34,599 nt of DNA from an uncultured Lysobacterales bacterium. GTDB taxonomy: Bacteria > Pseudomonadota > Gammaproteobacteria > Xanthomonadales > SZUA-36. The stretch's first letter is position 1. Each line of letters begins with the position of its first letter. The notes below the pieces were generated by a model. The model did not search any database. It saw only the letters and a list, made by a program, of their open reading frames with translations, and was not told the origin of the DNA. A program made the translations under genes and the position numbers. The stretch covers positions 1 through 34,599 of the forward strand of contig CAMYKC010000001.1 of the NCBI GenBank assembly GCA_947258865.1, given 5' to 3'. Shown in pieces: positions 8,311 through 17,764 of this stretch.

Positions 8311-9120
8311 TCAGCCTTTTACAAGAAAACGATACTTCCTGTACAGGAAAATAGCGCCGTCTCTGCGAATTTCTTCCAGAACGACACCACCTTCCAGCTC
8401 GTCTTTTTCCATCAGCCTCTGGCCGTTTACCAGAAGGAACCGGTCCCCCGGTTTCTTCGCGAAGACCAGGACAGTAATTTTGATTACGGGCAGATCATCC
8501 CTGACCCCTTGAGGCATTTCCCAATAGTTGATCGGCTCAGCCAGGTGAGGTTCCATCCCCGATCGCCGGGATGTCTCCCGCTCCTGCTCCTGCTCCTGCT
8601 CCGGCTCCGGCTCCGGCTCGTTTGCGGCAGGTTGTGGTTGCTCTTTAGGTTCGTAGGCCGCAACAGCCTGGTTCAGCCGGGATTTCCGCACCGCACTCTT
8701 CTGTCCCTCTGGCGGCGAAGCGGATGCGGCCCCCGGTGTTGCAGCATCAGCCGGGAGTATCTCCACAGCTGTCCTTTGCCCCCGTTCGAATGTACCCTCC
8801 CCTGTGCCGGCAATCTGTGAACTATCTCGTTCGACTACAGCTTCTCCTGGTTCACCAGCCCCCTCCGTGGCGATTGCACTCGCAGCTTGCTCCGTTGCCT
8901 CGGACGCAGGGGTTAGCATGATCTGATCCGGCTCACGAAACTGTTGCCAGCCGATCCAGGCCATTGCAATGGCACTCAGGGTCATCATCGTAACCGGCAG
9001 CCACTGGTGCACCGTAGCTTCGCTGTGAGACGCGCTATCCACGTTGCTGTGGATATTGGGCGTTGTGCCCAACTGGCGTTGCTCTTCCGACTTCTTGAGT
9101 GCATCGAGCAGGATTGACAT
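8311..9120 (-). CDS. gspB: General secretion pathway protein B (GspB/T2SSB)
   Basis: A 269-residue bitopic inner-membrane protein. The N-terminus MSILLDALKKSEEQRQLG is the hallmark of GspB/ExeB-type proteins. One membrane helix follows at about residues 39-60, then a low-complexity periplasmic linker and a C-terminal T2SSB domain (about residues 198-269) with VIKITVLVFAKKPGDRFLLV. With GspA, GspB helps insert the type II secretin through the peptidoglycan. The linker includes a run of alternating Glu-Pro and Glu-Gln encoded by a hexanucleotide repeat at 8575-8616. It starts 3 bases after the gspA stop. No other type II secretion genes are in the window, so the core apparatus must lie elsewhere if present. 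Confidence 0.92.
   Translation of the reverse strand: MSILLDALKKSEEQRQLGTTPNIHSNVDSASHSEATVHQWLPVTMMTLSAIAMAWIGWQQFREPDQIMLTPASEATEQAASAIATEGAGEPGEAVVERDSSQIAGTGEGTFERGQRTAVEILPADAATPGAASASPPEGQKSAVRKSRLNQAVAAYEPKEQPQPAANEPEPEPEQEQEQERETSRRSGMEPHLAEPINYWEMPQGVRDDLPVIKITVLVFAKKPGDRFLLVNGQRLMEKDELEGGVVLEEIRRDGAIFLYRKYRFLVKG
8575..8616. repeat. Hexanucleotide tandem repeat inside gspB
   Basis: Seven consecutive six-base units (one CTCCCG, three CTCCTG and three CTCCGG on the plus strand) encode an alternating Glu-Pro/Glu-Gln/Glu-Arg stretch in the periplasmic linker of GspB. The unit is a multiple of three, so copy-number changes alter linker length without breaking the frame. Confidence 0.85.
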
Positions 9121-9123
9121 GGG

Positions 9124-10875
9124 TTACGAGTTCTCCTCCAGAGCCAGGATAAGCCGGGGCTCCGCGATGGTCGGCGCCATCAGGTGAATCAATGTATTCG
9201 GACCCACGATACCGTCAGCTTCCAGACCTTTCTGACGTTGAAAAGCCATCAACCAGGATTCGAAATCAGAATCGAAGACGCCACCACCACGCCAGGCGGG
9301 CTCTGCGAGCGACGCCAGTTCCATCACGATATCGACCGCCAATCCGGATTCACCTCGCCGAATTTCGACGGGCCAGTCGGGCGCCTGCGGCCAGACAACA
9401 ATGTATTCTCCAAGCCAGAACTTCTCCAGAGCATCGCGTGAAACATCAATCGGATCCTCACCCTGGCCGACAAGCAGACCCTGCTTGCTGAACCCCCTGA
9501 ATACCAGAAAACGGCTCTCTTCGCCCCTCAAAACGAGAATGACCGGCAATCCCAATTGCCGGATTCGAGACCAGTTTCCCTGGTGTTCGAGACAGGAATA
9601 GCCGGTGCCCGGCATGCCATCGCAGGCCAATTGGATGTCGCTGGCTTTATTCCCGTCCCGCCAAAGGTCTGCCATCGACTGCCAGGCATCGCGATGCTGT
9701 TCGTTCAGCCAGTCGACATCCAGGCTCATGCGCGGCTCGCGGGGTACTGCAGCTTGCCCGGAATATCCTCCCACGGGGTGATCAACTGCCGCGGCTGACT
9801 CATTTGCCGTCGTATCCGCGCTGGACGCAGGACCGGCCAATGGTTCAGCTTCAGTAATCACCGCGCCGGGGATTTGCCGATCGTCCGCGCCATGCGTGTT
9901 TTCCAGTTTCGCCGCGCTGACATTTCCGGAGTACTCACCCGGCTCGGACTTGAGCCTCTCCATGAGTGACGGCCCCCAGATCAGCAGGCTCATGATCACG
10001 AGCATGGCGGCCGACGCGGTAGCGACGACTGGCGGCCACATACTGGATCGCACATGGGCTTCGCTCGGTTGAACTTCGTTTGCCGCCGCGTTCACCATGG
10101 CTGCAGTCACCGAGCTCGATTCCCTGGCGTAAGCACTCGTGAGCGCGCGGTCCGCAATGATGTTGATGAGTCTGGGCACGCCGCCGGAACGGTGGTAAAG
10201 CGCCCGCAATGCAGACCTGCGAAACGGACTCTTTTCGGCGCCGGCCACCATCATCCGGTGCCTGACATAGGCATGTGTCTCCTCCTGGTTCAACGGGGCG
10301 AGGTGATACCGAGCCGTAATCCTTTGGGACAGCTGCCGTAAATTCGAGCGTTCCAACAGCTGCCGCAATTCGGGTTGCCCAAGCAGCACCATTTGCAGCA
10401 ACTTGTCCTTGGCTGTTTCGAGGTTGGTCAGTAACCGGATCTGCTCCAGCGCTTCCGGACTCAGGTTCTGAGCCTCATCGATCACGACGACCACGCGGTG
10501 TCCCCTGGCGTGTTGTTCCAGCAGGTAGCCGTTCAGTGCATCCACCAAAGCCTTATTGCTGTCCGTCTTACCCTTTGTGTCGATTCCCAGTTCTTCGCAA
10601 ATGGTAGCCAGCAGTTCCCGCGGGGTCATCAGTGGGTTCAGCACAAGGGCAATATGGGATTTTTCGGGGACCTGTTCCAGCAAGCAGCGGCACAGGGTTG
10701 TTTTTCCGGTCCCGACTTCGCCGGTCAGCTGAACGAACCCGCTGGCACCGCCTTGACCGACACCATATAACAGGTGCGCCAGGGCATCCCGGTGAGCTGC
10801 GCTCAGGTAAACGAACGCCGGGTCGGGCGTTATCGAAAACGGCGTTTCATTCAATCCAAAAAACTGCAGATACAA
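9124..10875 (-). CDS. gspA: ExeA/GspA-type AAA+ ATPase with peptidoglycan-binding domain
   Basis: A 583-residue inner-membrane protein. The cytoplasmic AAA+ domain opens with MYLQFFGLNETPFSITPDP and has a Walker A GEVGTGKTT (residues 52-60) and a Walker B VVVVIDEAQNLS. A single membrane helix (about residues 283-303) leads to a periplasmic part with a C39-like segment (around WQSMADLWRDG and YSCLEHQGNW) and a C-terminal peptidoglycan-binding domain ending FQRQKGLEADGIVGPNTLIHL. In Aeromonas, ExeA uses ATP and peptidoglycan binding to assemble the type II secretin with ExeB. It is followed by gspB after 3 bases and begins 12 bases after the putA stop, an unusual upstream partner. Confidence 0.92.
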   Translation of the reverse strand: MYLQFFGLNETPFSITPDPAFVYLSAAHRDALAHLLYGVGQGGASGFVQLTGEVGTGKTTLCRCLLEQVPEKSHIALVLNPLMTPRELLATICEELGIDTKGKTDSNKALVDALNGYLLEQHARGHRVVVVIDEAQNLSPEALEQIRLLTNLETAKDKLLQMVLLGQPELRQLLERSNLRQLSQRITARYHLAPLNQEETHAYVRHRMMVAGAEKSPFRRSALRALYHRSGGVPRLINIIADRALTSAYARESSSVTAAMVNAAANEVQPSEAHVRSSMWPPVVATASAAMLVIMSLLIWGPSLMERLKSEPGEYSGNVSAAKLENTHGADDRQIPGAVITEAEPLAGPASSADTTANESAAAVDHPVGGYSGQAAVPREPRMSLDVDWLNEQHRDAWQSMADLWRDGNKASDIQLACDGMPGTGYSCLEHQGNWSRIRQLGLPVILVLRGEESRFLVFRGFSKQGLLVGQGEDPIDVSRDALEKFWLGEYIVVWPQAPDWPVEIRRGESGLAVDIVMELASLAEPAWRGGGVFDSDFESWLMAFQRQKGLEADGIVGPNTLIHLMAPTIAEPRLILALEENS

Positions 10876-10887
10876 TGTATTTTCTCT

Positions 10888-13800
10888 CTAGTCTTCCAGT
10901 TCCAGGAGGCTCGCGTTGCCGCCCACGGCCGCGGTATTCACCGTCAATGTCCTCTCCGTTGCGAACCTGAACATGTAATGTGGACCACCGGCTTTGGGTC
11001 CGGTTCCGGAAAGTTTCTCCCCTCCGAACGGTTGCACGCCGACGACAGCGCCGATCATCGTACGGTTAATGTAACGGTTTCCGGCCCGGACGTGGTCTGA
11101 AATATAGCGTTGAGTTCGTTCAATTCTGCTGTGCACACCCAACGTGAGCCCATAATCGGTCCCGTTGATTTCCCTGATCACCCGGTCGAGATCTCTTGAA
11201 CGGTATCGGACAACGTGCAGAACCGGACCAAAAACCTCGCGTTCAAGTTGCCGGATAGAACCTATTTCGAACGCTCAGGGGGCGAAGAAGTACCCGTGAA
11301 GACTCGAATCCAGGGGAGCTCGGGCAATCAGGCGGTGTTCCTTTTCCATATCCGCGACGTGTGCTTGAAGAAAGCCAAGTGCTTCAGCATCAATGATCGG
11401 ACCGACGTCCGTGCTCAACAGGCAGGGGTTACCCACCACCAGTTCCTGCATCGCTCCGGCCAGTAAATCAATGATCCGGTCCGCTACATCATCCTGCAGA
11501 AACAATACCCGAAGCGCCGAACAGCGCTGGCCGGCGCTGTGAAAAGCACTGCGGATCACATCATCCACCACCTGCTCCGGCAGGGCCGAACTGTCCACAA
11601 GCATGGCGTTTTGCCCTCCGGTTTCCGCAATCAGTGTGGCCAGAGGCGCATCCCGGGCGGCCAGGCTGCGATTAATCAGGCGGGCTGTTTCCATTGAACC
11701 GGTAAACGCCACACCATCGATTCGAGGGTCTTCAGAAAGCCGGGCGCCCACCGAGGCGCCGTCGCCAGGCAAAAACTGCAGGGCTTGCCTGGGAATGCCC
11801 GCTTGATGCAGCAAGCGGACGGCATAAGCAGCAATCGCCGGCGTTTGTTCGGCTGGTTTGGCCAACACTGTGTTGCCGGCTGCCAGGGCGGCGCTGACCT
11901 GCCCGGTAAAAATAGCCAGTGGAAAATTCCAGGGGCTGATACAGGCAAAAACACCTTTGCCGTGAAGACTCCACTCATTGCGCTCCCCGGTTGGCCCGGG
12001 CAACAAGACCGGTTCCGAGAAATACTCCCGCGCCTGCACTGCGTAGTAGCGCAGAAAATCAACCGCTTCCCGGATTTCCGAAACCGAATCGTAGGCGGTT
12101 TTGCCTGCTTCCCTGATGCAGAGCGCCATCAACTCAGCGAAATTTGCCTCGATCAGATGTGCCGCATTTTCCAGCATCGCGGCGCGGTCCGGGGCTGCAG
12201 TCTTGTCCCATTCGGCCGAAAATGAGACGGCGGCATCAATGGCGTTGTCGATTTCCTCGGGGACAGTGTCGCAAATCGTTCCGACGACGTCGGTCAAATC
12301 GGCGGGATTCCTGTTGCCGGGAAGATCACCCGGGGCGGACCGAGGCGTTTGAGTCGCCAGTATCGGCTCAACGTCCCAGCATGCCCTGGCGAATGGCTGC
12401 ATGCTTGTTGCCAGGGCTTTCACATCGACATCACTGGAAAGGTTGACGCCCGTGGAGTTAAGACGATCCCCGCCGTAAAGAAGGGTCGGTAACGGGATGG
12501 CCGGGTGCGCCGCAGGGCTCGTGCCCGCCACCTTTGCAACCGAGTCGGCAGCGACTTCCTCAACCGGCAGACTTTCATCGACAATACGGTTGACAAAGGA
12601 GGTGTTGGAGCCGTTCTCGAGCAAACGCCTGACCAGGTAAGGCAGCAGGTCTTCATGACTGCCCACCGGCGCGTAAACGCGGCATGCGTGGCGAAATCCC
12701 TTCTCTTTCATCACCACGCCGTAGAGGTCTTTACCCATTCCGTGCAAACGCTGAAATTCGTAATCCAGCCGGTCGCCCGCCAGTTCCGCGACTGCGGCAA
12801 TGGTGTGCGCGTTGTGGGTGGCGAATTGCGGAAAAAAAGCCTGCCTGTTTGCCAGAACCTTGCGGGCGCAGGCGATATAGGAGACATCCGTATTGGCCTT
12901 GCGGGTGAACACGGGATATCCATCGTAACCCTCTACCTGAGCGTGTTTAATCTCTGCATCCCAATAGGCTCCCTTGACCAGCCGCACCGGAATGCGCCGG
13001 CCGCTTTTTGCCGCCAGGCTTGCGAGCAGGTCAATGACTGCCATTGTCCTTTTCTGGTAGGTTTGCAAGGCCAGCCCCATGCCATTCCAGCCGTCAAGGC
13101 CGGCGTCTGCCAGGACGGCGCTGAATACGTCGAGCGTCAGTGTTAAGCGATCGGCCTCCTCTGTGTCTACCGTCAGGGCAATCCGGTTAGACATTGCCAG
13201 ATGAGCGAGTTCCAGAAGCCTGGGGGTCAGTTCGCGCATCACCCGTTCACGCTGGTTAAATTCAAATCGGGGGTGAAGTGCGGAGAGTTTCACTGAAACA
13301 CTCGGCGCGGCGAATACATCGTCCGGCTTCTCCGAGGAACCGATCGCGTTGATCGCTGAGCGATAGGCGTCCATGTAGCGTTCCGAATCGGCGCCGGTCA
13401 GCGCCGCCTCCCCCAGCATGTCAAAAGAATACCGATAAACCCGGTTTTTTTTCTGACGGGAACGTTCAAGGGCTTCCTCGATGGTCCGCCCCATGACGTA
13501 TTGATGTCCCATAATGCGCATTGCCTGGCGGATGGCCGTTCGAACCATCGGTTCACCGCTGCGATTGACCAGCCGCTTCAATGCGGTCCTGAAATTGAAT
13601 TGCGTGCTTTCCGACAGGGCGACAAGCTTTCCGGTCAGCATCAAACCCCAAGTGGACGCGTTGACCAGCACCGACGAACTCTTTCCCAGGTGAGACTCCC
13701 AGTTGGCATCCCCCAGTTTATCGGCTATCAGTCTTTCCGCCGTGTCATCGTCAGGAATCCTCAGCAAGGCTTCGGCCAGGCACATCAATACAACGCCTTC

Positions 13801-14058
13801 TTCCGACGACAAGTCGTACTCCTGCATGAAGGCGTCCATCAGACCTTGCTCGGCATGCTGCATCCGAACCGAGGTGATGAGCGACTGGGCGGCCCGGTTG
13901 ACCCGATCCGTAGCCGCCGGGTCCATTTGGGCCTGCTGCAACAGGCTTTGTACGATGGTTTCCTCACCGGCATGGAAGTTGCGATCGATTTCGTCCCTCA
14001 GGGGAGTGGAGGATGCTGGGCTGGATATAAGAAAATCACAGACCTGTCGGTCATTCAC
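10888..14058 (-). pseudogene. putA: Bifunctional proline dehydrogenase/P5C dehydrogenase PutA, interrupted by an in-frame TGA
   Basis: PutA oxidises proline to P5C with FAD and then, after hydrolysis, to glutamate with NAD. The reading frame of 1056 residues has no N-terminal ribbon-helix-helix domain, so this PutA should not be a repressor. The proline dehydrogenase domain is visible (SVKLSALHPRFEF, LVKGAYWDAEIKHAQ, FATHNAHTI), as is the aldehyde dehydrogenase domain with ISPWNFPLAIF, AETGGQNAML and the catalytic cysteine in GQRCSALR (about residue 846). Codon 928 (11275-11277) is TGA. The same frame continues as AFEIGSIRQLEREVFGP and runs to a normal end with VGVQPFGGEKLSGTGPKAGGP. I chose GTG at 14058, preceded by AGGAG at 14068-14072; the open frame further upstream does not look like PutA. 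Confidence 0.9.
11275..11277 (-). other. In-frame TGA codon interrupting putA
   Basis: On the minus strand the codons read GCC CCC TGA GCG TTC GAA. Both sides are recognisable PutA sequence in one and the same frame, so no frameshift is involved. Arginine (CGA) at this position would need only one C-to-T transition. Without readthrough the product ends after 927 residues. It would lose the conserved EVFGP and the PFGG...SGTGPKAGGP region of the P5C dehydrogenase domain. The next in-frame start-type codon is GTG at 11181. Confidence 0.85.
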
Positions 14059-14277
14059 TGCACGGATCTCCTGATTTTGACTGCAGCCGCCCGGATACCG
14101 AGGCCAATGCTGCTTTATTCTGAAGGCGTTGAATCCATACAAGTTTACTCTCTGCCAGCGTGCAATAGAATATGGCGTGAAAAATATGAAGGTTTTCTTG
14201 CCCGGGACTCCGTAGCACGGATACAATTGGCGGCTTGGCTATTACGACCCTGAAAATGGCAACCGGGCAGTAATCCC
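14059..14277. promoter_or_regulatory. Divergent intergenic region between putA and the first cox operon
   Basis: These 219 bases separate the minus-strand putA start (GTG at 14058) from the plus-strand DUF2244 start at 14278 and must carry promoters in both directions. An open frame runs back from putA to 14226, but its translation has no resemblance to PutA, so I treat it as non-coding. The putA Shine-Dalgarno AGGAG (minus strand) is at 14068-14072. No other gene is seen here. Confidence 0.6.
14144..14171 (+). promoter_or_regulatory. Candidate sigma-70 promoter for the first cox operon
   Basis: TTTACT at 14144-14149 (4 of 6 to the -35 consensus) and TAGAAT at 14166-14171 (5 of 6 to the -10 consensus) are separated by 16 bases, about 106 bases before the DUF2244 start. 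This is a by-eye match only and there is no evidence for the start point of transcription. Confidence 0.35.
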
Positions 14278-14778
14278 ATGGTCGTAACATGGAAGAACTC
14301 TGACGGTTCCGCGGCGCACATCGAAGCCCGGGGAAACTTTTCGCTCGACGCCGGCGGGCTGGTCAACCTGCTGCTCGGACTGGGCGCGGTAAGCCTGCTG
14401 CTCGCCGGCTTGCTGGCATGGCAGGGTTTTTGGCCGGTATTGCTGATTGCGGTGATCCAGCTTGCCCTTATCGCCTGGATACTGGTCCGGGCGTGGGAAA
14501 GAGCCTGGGTTGCGGAAGTCATCGACATCGATCACGACCGGATTCTCGTGATGCAACAGAGGCACAAGAGAAAACGCCATTACGAACTGGATACCGCGTG
14601 GGCGGTCGTCGAGCTGAAACAGCCTGAAATTTCCTGGTATCGCCCGGAACTCCGGCTGAGATCCGGATCGATATCCCTGGAATTGGGCGGGTTTCTGACG
14701 AGTGAAGAAAAGCAGCAACTGGCAGAACAGCTGCGAAGCGCGATTGTTAAACACAGCGCCATGAAGGGTGCACTTTAA
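14278..14778 (+). CDS. DUF2244 membrane protein of the cox operon
   Basis: A 166-residue protein with two adjacent membrane helices (about residues 33-49 and 54-72) and a C-terminal cytoplasmic domain ending with LELGGFLTSEEKQQLAEQL. The early WKNSDGSAAHIEARGNFSLD and the hairpin followed by RAWERAW fit the DUF2244 family. Genes of this family often sit directly before cytochrome c oxidase subunit II in proteobacteria. Its role is not established; the position suggests oxidase assembly or stability. ATG at 14278 has only a weak Shine-Dalgarno. The stop is 20 bases before ctaC, so it is probably the first gene of the operon. Confidence 0.82.
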   Translation: MVVTWKNSDGSAAHIEARGNFSLDAGGLVNLLLGLGAVSLLLAGLLAWQGFWPVLLIAVIQLALIAWILVRAWERAWVAEVIDIDHDRILVMQQRHKRKRHYELDTAWAVVELKQPEISWYRPELRLRSGSISLELGGFLTSEEKQQLAEQLRSAIVKHSAMKGAL

Positions 14779-14798
14779 TTTCTGAGGCTTATTACCCG

Positions 14799-15959
14799 AT
14801 GAAAAAACAAAATACTTTCATTGTTGCCGCCGCGGTAACCGCAGCGGTGATCGCGGCATTCTGGCTGATACTTGCCGCGCCCGGATACACCGGAAATGAA
14901 ATCAACATGACGCGCGGCGTCACCTCCCAGTCGGTGATCAACTACCAGTTGCACATGATTATCCTCTGGATCTGCGTCATCATTGGCGTCATCGTGTTCA
15001 GCGCCATGTTCGTCTCGATCGTGCTGCACCGGAAGTCAAAAGGTCACGAAGCGGCGCAATTCACACACAGTACCAAGGCTGAAATCGTCTGGACCGTCAT
15101 CCCGGTGCTGATCCTGATTGGGATGGCCATACCCGCAACAACTGCCCTGATCAATATGGAAGTCGCGCCAGAAACCGAGATGACCATCAAGATCACCGGT
15201 TTCCAGTGGCGCTGGAAGTACGAATATATTGAGGATGAGATTCAGTTCATATCTTCACTCGATTCAAATTCAAACGCCGCCAGGCGCCTCGCGTCTGGAA
15301 CCGATCCGGAAGACGTGGATCACTACCTTCGGGAAGTGGACAAGCCGCTGGTACTGCCGACGGAGACCAAGATCAAATTCCTGATTACAGCCGATGATGT
15401 GATTCATTCCTGGTGGGTCCCGGCGCTCGGCTGGAAGCGTGATGCCGTGCCCGGCTTCATCAATGAGGCGTGGACAGAAATCATGGAGCCCGGCGTCTAC
15501 CGTGGCCAGTGCGCCGAGCTCTGTGGAAAAGACCATGGTTTCATGCCCATCGTGCTCAATGTTCTGCCGCACAAGGAATACGACGCGTGGGTGAATGAGC
15601 AAAAACAGCTCATGGCGCACGAGCAAGCCAACGTCGATCGGCTATGGAGCCGTGACGAACTGATGGAGCTCGGCGAAAACGTGTACGCCACTCAGTGCGC
15701 GACCTGTCACCAGGCTGACGGCCTGGGCCTGGCGCCGGCTTTCCCGGCGCTTGCGGGCAGCGAGGTGAGCAAGGGTCCGATTGGCGTGAACATTGACGTT
15801 GTGCTCCATGGCCGTGACGGTACCGCCATGCAGGCCTGGGGTAACATGCTTTCCGAAACAGATATCGCCGCTGCCCTGACTTATACGCGCAACGCTTTCG
15901 GTAACGAAACCGGCGATGTGATCCAGCCGCAAACCATCGCCCGCATCAAGAACGGATAA
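14799..15959 (+). CDS. ctaC: Cytochrome c oxidase subunit II with C-terminal cytochrome c domain
   Basis: Subunit II of an aa3/caa3 oxidase: it takes electrons from cytochrome c and passes them through CuA to heme a. In 386 residues there is an N-terminal hydrophobic stretch, two membrane helices (about 50-77 and 95-118), then the periplasmic cupredoxin domain. CuA ligands are visible as His203 ([10 protein letters not shown]) and Cys238/Glu240/Cys242/His246/Met249 in [12 protein letters not shown]. The aromatic QWRWKYEY patch lies at 136-143. A single heme c site CATCH is at 300-304, near the C-terminus. The fused cytochrome c makes this a caa3-like enzyme. The product ends 20 bases before ctaD; AGGA at 15967-15970 serves ctaD. 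Confidence 0.96.
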   Translation: MKKQNTFIVAAAVTAAVIAAFWLILAAPGYTGNEINMTRGVTSQSVINYQLHMIILWICVIIGVIVFSAMFVSIVLHRKSKGHEAAQFTHSTKAEIVWTVIPVLILIGMAIPATTALINMEVAPETEMTIKITGFQWRWKYEYIEDEIQFISSLDSNSNAARRLASGTDPEDVDHYLREVDKPLVLPTETKIKFLITADDVIHSWWVPALGWKRDAVPGFINEAWTEIMEPGVYRGQCAELCGKDHGFMPIVLNVLPHKEYDAWVNEQKQLMAHEQANVDRLWSRDELMELGENVYATQCATCHQADGLGLAPAFPALAGSEVSKGPIGVNIDVVLHGRDGTAMQAWGNMLSETDIAAALTYTRNAFGNETGDVIQPQTIARIKNG

Positions 15960-15979
15960 ACCAAACAGGAACAGATGAC

Positions 15980-17626
15980 ATGAGTATCGAGAGCACTCAT
16001 AGCCACGATAACGACGCCCACCCCGCAGCACCCGGCGATCACCATGATCACAAGCCGACCGGGTTTTTCAACCGCTGGTTGTTTACCACCAATCACAAGG
16101 ACATTGGAACGTTATACCTGGTCTTCGCCCTTATTATGTTCTTTATCGGCGGCGGCATGGCCATGGTAATCCGGGCCGAGTTGTTCATGCCCGGCCTGCA
16201 ACTGGTTGAACCTGATTTCTTCAATCAGATGACCACAATGCATGCCCTGGTCATGGTTTTCGGCGCAGTCATGCCGGCCTGGGTCGGGTTCGCCAACTGG
16301 ATGATCCCGCTGATGATCGGCGCGCCAGACATGGCGCTGCCCCGCATGAATAACTGGAGTTTCTGGATTCTGCCATTCGCATTCACGATGCTGTTGAGCA
16401 CTTTGTTCATGGACTCCGGCGGTCCGGCAGCAGGCTGGACACTCTATCCGCCCCTGAGCCTCCAGGGCGGCCAAAGCTTCGCTTTCGTCGTATTCGCCAT
16501 CCACATGATGGGAATTTCATCCATCATGGGTTCCATCAATGTTATCGCAACCATACTGAACATGCGGGCGCCGGGCATGACTTTGCTTAGAATGCCTCTG
16601 TTCGTCTGGACCTGGTTGATCACCGCGTACCTGTTGATTGCCGTGATGCCGGTTCTGGCCGGCGCGGTAACGATGTTGCTCACCGATCATTTCTTCGGCA
16701 CAAGCTTCTTCAACGCGGCTGGTGGTGGCGATCCGGTAATGTTCCAGCACATTTTCTGGTTCTTCGGGCATCCGGAGGTCTATATCATGATTCTGCCGGC
16801 CTTCGGCGTCGTATCGGAGATTATCCCGACCTTCGCACGCAAGCCGCTGTTTGGCTACGCGGCCATGGTCTTTGCAACGGCAAGTATCGCGTTCCTGTCG
16901 TTCATCGTCTGGGCGCATCATATGTTCACGGTCGGCATGCCGTTGATGGGTGAACTGTTTTTCATGTACGCGACCATGTTGATTGCCGTCCCTACTGGCG
17001 TGAAGGTGTTTAACTGGGTCAGTACGATGTGGAAAGGATCGATGACGTTCGAAACGCCGATGTTATTCGCCATTGGCTTTGTCGTTTTGTTCACCATTGG
17101 AGGACTGTCCGGCCTGATGCTGGCCATCGCCTCGGTGGACCTGCAGTACCACGACACCTATTTCGTCGTTGCACATTTTCATTACGTGCTGGTTCCGGGC
17201 GCCGTGTTCGCGTTGATGGCGGGAACGTATTATTGGCTGCCCAAGTGGACGGGCCACATGTATTCCGAGACCTGGGGCAAGATCCATTTCTGGGTTTCAA
17301 CCATTTCGGTCAACATTCTGTTTTTTCCACAACATTACCTTGGCCTGGCAGGCATGCCGCGGCGCATTCCCGACTATTCGACCCAATTCGCCGATTTCAA
17401 CATGATCTCTTCGATCGGTGGATTCATTTTTGGTGCATCCCAGCTGATATTCGTCGGCGTGATTGTCCATTGCGTGTACAAAAGCCGCAAGGCTGCGCAA
17501 GGCCTAGTCTGGGAAGGCGGCAAGGGCCTGGAATGGACGCTTTCATCGCCACCCCCTTACCATTCCTTCAACACACCGCCGTTGATCGATCCGACCACGA
17601 TTTCGCACCCTGAGGAAGCTCACTGA
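15980..17626 (+). CDS. ctaD: Cytochrome c oxidase subunit I
   Basis: The catalytic heme-copper subunit that reduces O2 to water and pumps protons. The 548-residue protein has twelve or more helices. CuB and heme ligands are seen in FGHPEVYIM (His264, Glu266, Tyr268), [10 protein letters not shown] (His313/His314) and VVAHFHYV (His399 for heme a3, His401 for heme a). D-pathway residues appear in [13 protein letters not shown] and the K-pathway lysine in PTGVKVFNW, so it is an A1-type oxidase. The N-terminal tail before the first helix is notably histidine-rich (six His within 25 residues). ATG at 15980 has AGGA nine bases upstream. It is followed after 2 bases by a 44-residue peptide gene. Confidence 0.97.
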   Translation: MSIESTHSHDNDAHPAAPGDHHDHKPTGFFNRWLFTTNHKDIGTLYLVFALIMFFIGGGMAMVIRAELFMPGLQLVEPDFFNQMTTMHALVMVFGAVMPAWVGFANWMIPLMIGAPDMALPRMNNWSFWILPFAFTMLLSTLFMDSGGPAAGWTLYPPLSLQGGQSFAFVVFAIHMMGISSIMGSINVIATILNMRAPGMTLLRMPLFVWTWLITAYLLIAVMPVLAGAVTMLLTDHFFGTSFFNAAGGGDPVMFQHIFWFFGHPEVYIMILPAFGVVSEIIPTFARKPLFGYAAMVFATASIAFLSFIVWAHHMFTVGMPLMGELFFMYATMLIAVPTGVKVFNWVSTMWKGSMTFETPMLFAIGFVVLFTIGGLSGLMLAIASVDLQYHDTYFVVAHFHYVLVPGAVFALMAGTYYWLPKWTGHMYSETWGKIHFWVSTISVNILFFPQHYLGLAGMPRRIPDYSTQFADFNMISSIGGFIFGASQLIFVGVIVHCVYKSRKAAQGLVWEGGKGLEWTLSSPPPYHSFNTPPLIDPTTISHPEEAH

Positions 17627-17628
17627 AG

Positions 17629-17763
17629 ATGACTGTGGACATGACGCAGCAGGACAGCATCAGCAATAAGCGCAAACGGGCTGTGAGGACAGCCTGGGTG
17701 CTGGCCGTTATCGCTGCATTGATCTTCGTGGCTTTTATCCTCTCTGGAGTGCTGGGTTCCTGA
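17629..17763 (+). CDS. Small single-helix membrane protein of the cox operon (44 aa)
   Basis: A short ORF between ctaD and ctaG. It starts with ATG at 17629, after GAGGAA at 17612-17617, and ends with TGA at 17761-17763, one base before the ctaG start. It encodes 44 residues: a polar, basic N-terminus containing NKRKRAVRT, then one hydrophobic helix (about residues 23-42, AWVLAVIAALIFVAFILSG). This resembles the small assembly-type proteins annotated between subunit I and CtaG in other proteobacterial cox operons, but the match is by size, topology and position only. It fills the gap exactly, which supports a real gene. Its function is unknown; help with oxidase or copper insertion is an inference from context. 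Confidence 0.75.
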   Translation: MTVDMTQQDSISNKRKRAVRTAWVLAVIAALIFVAFILSGVLGS

Positions 17764-17764
17764 A

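Noticed and set aside
11182-11277. A frameshift between the two putA frames
   Set aside because: Translating the minus strand shows that both parts are in the same frame. A one-base insertion or deletion at the run of five Cs leads quickly to other stops.
11275-11277. The putA TGA as a selenocysteine codon
   Set aside because: The position is not a redox or catalytic site, arginine is the natural one-step alternative, and no bacterial SECIS-like hairpin was evident downstream.
14059-14226. N-terminal extension of PutA up to 14226
   Set aside because: The translated segment has odd composition and no PutA similarity, while GTG at 14058 has a well-spaced AGGAG.
13501-14253. 250-residue plus-strand ORF antisense to putA
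   Set aside because: It is a shadow frame of a well-supported gene and shows no domain, signal peptide or ribosome binding site of note.
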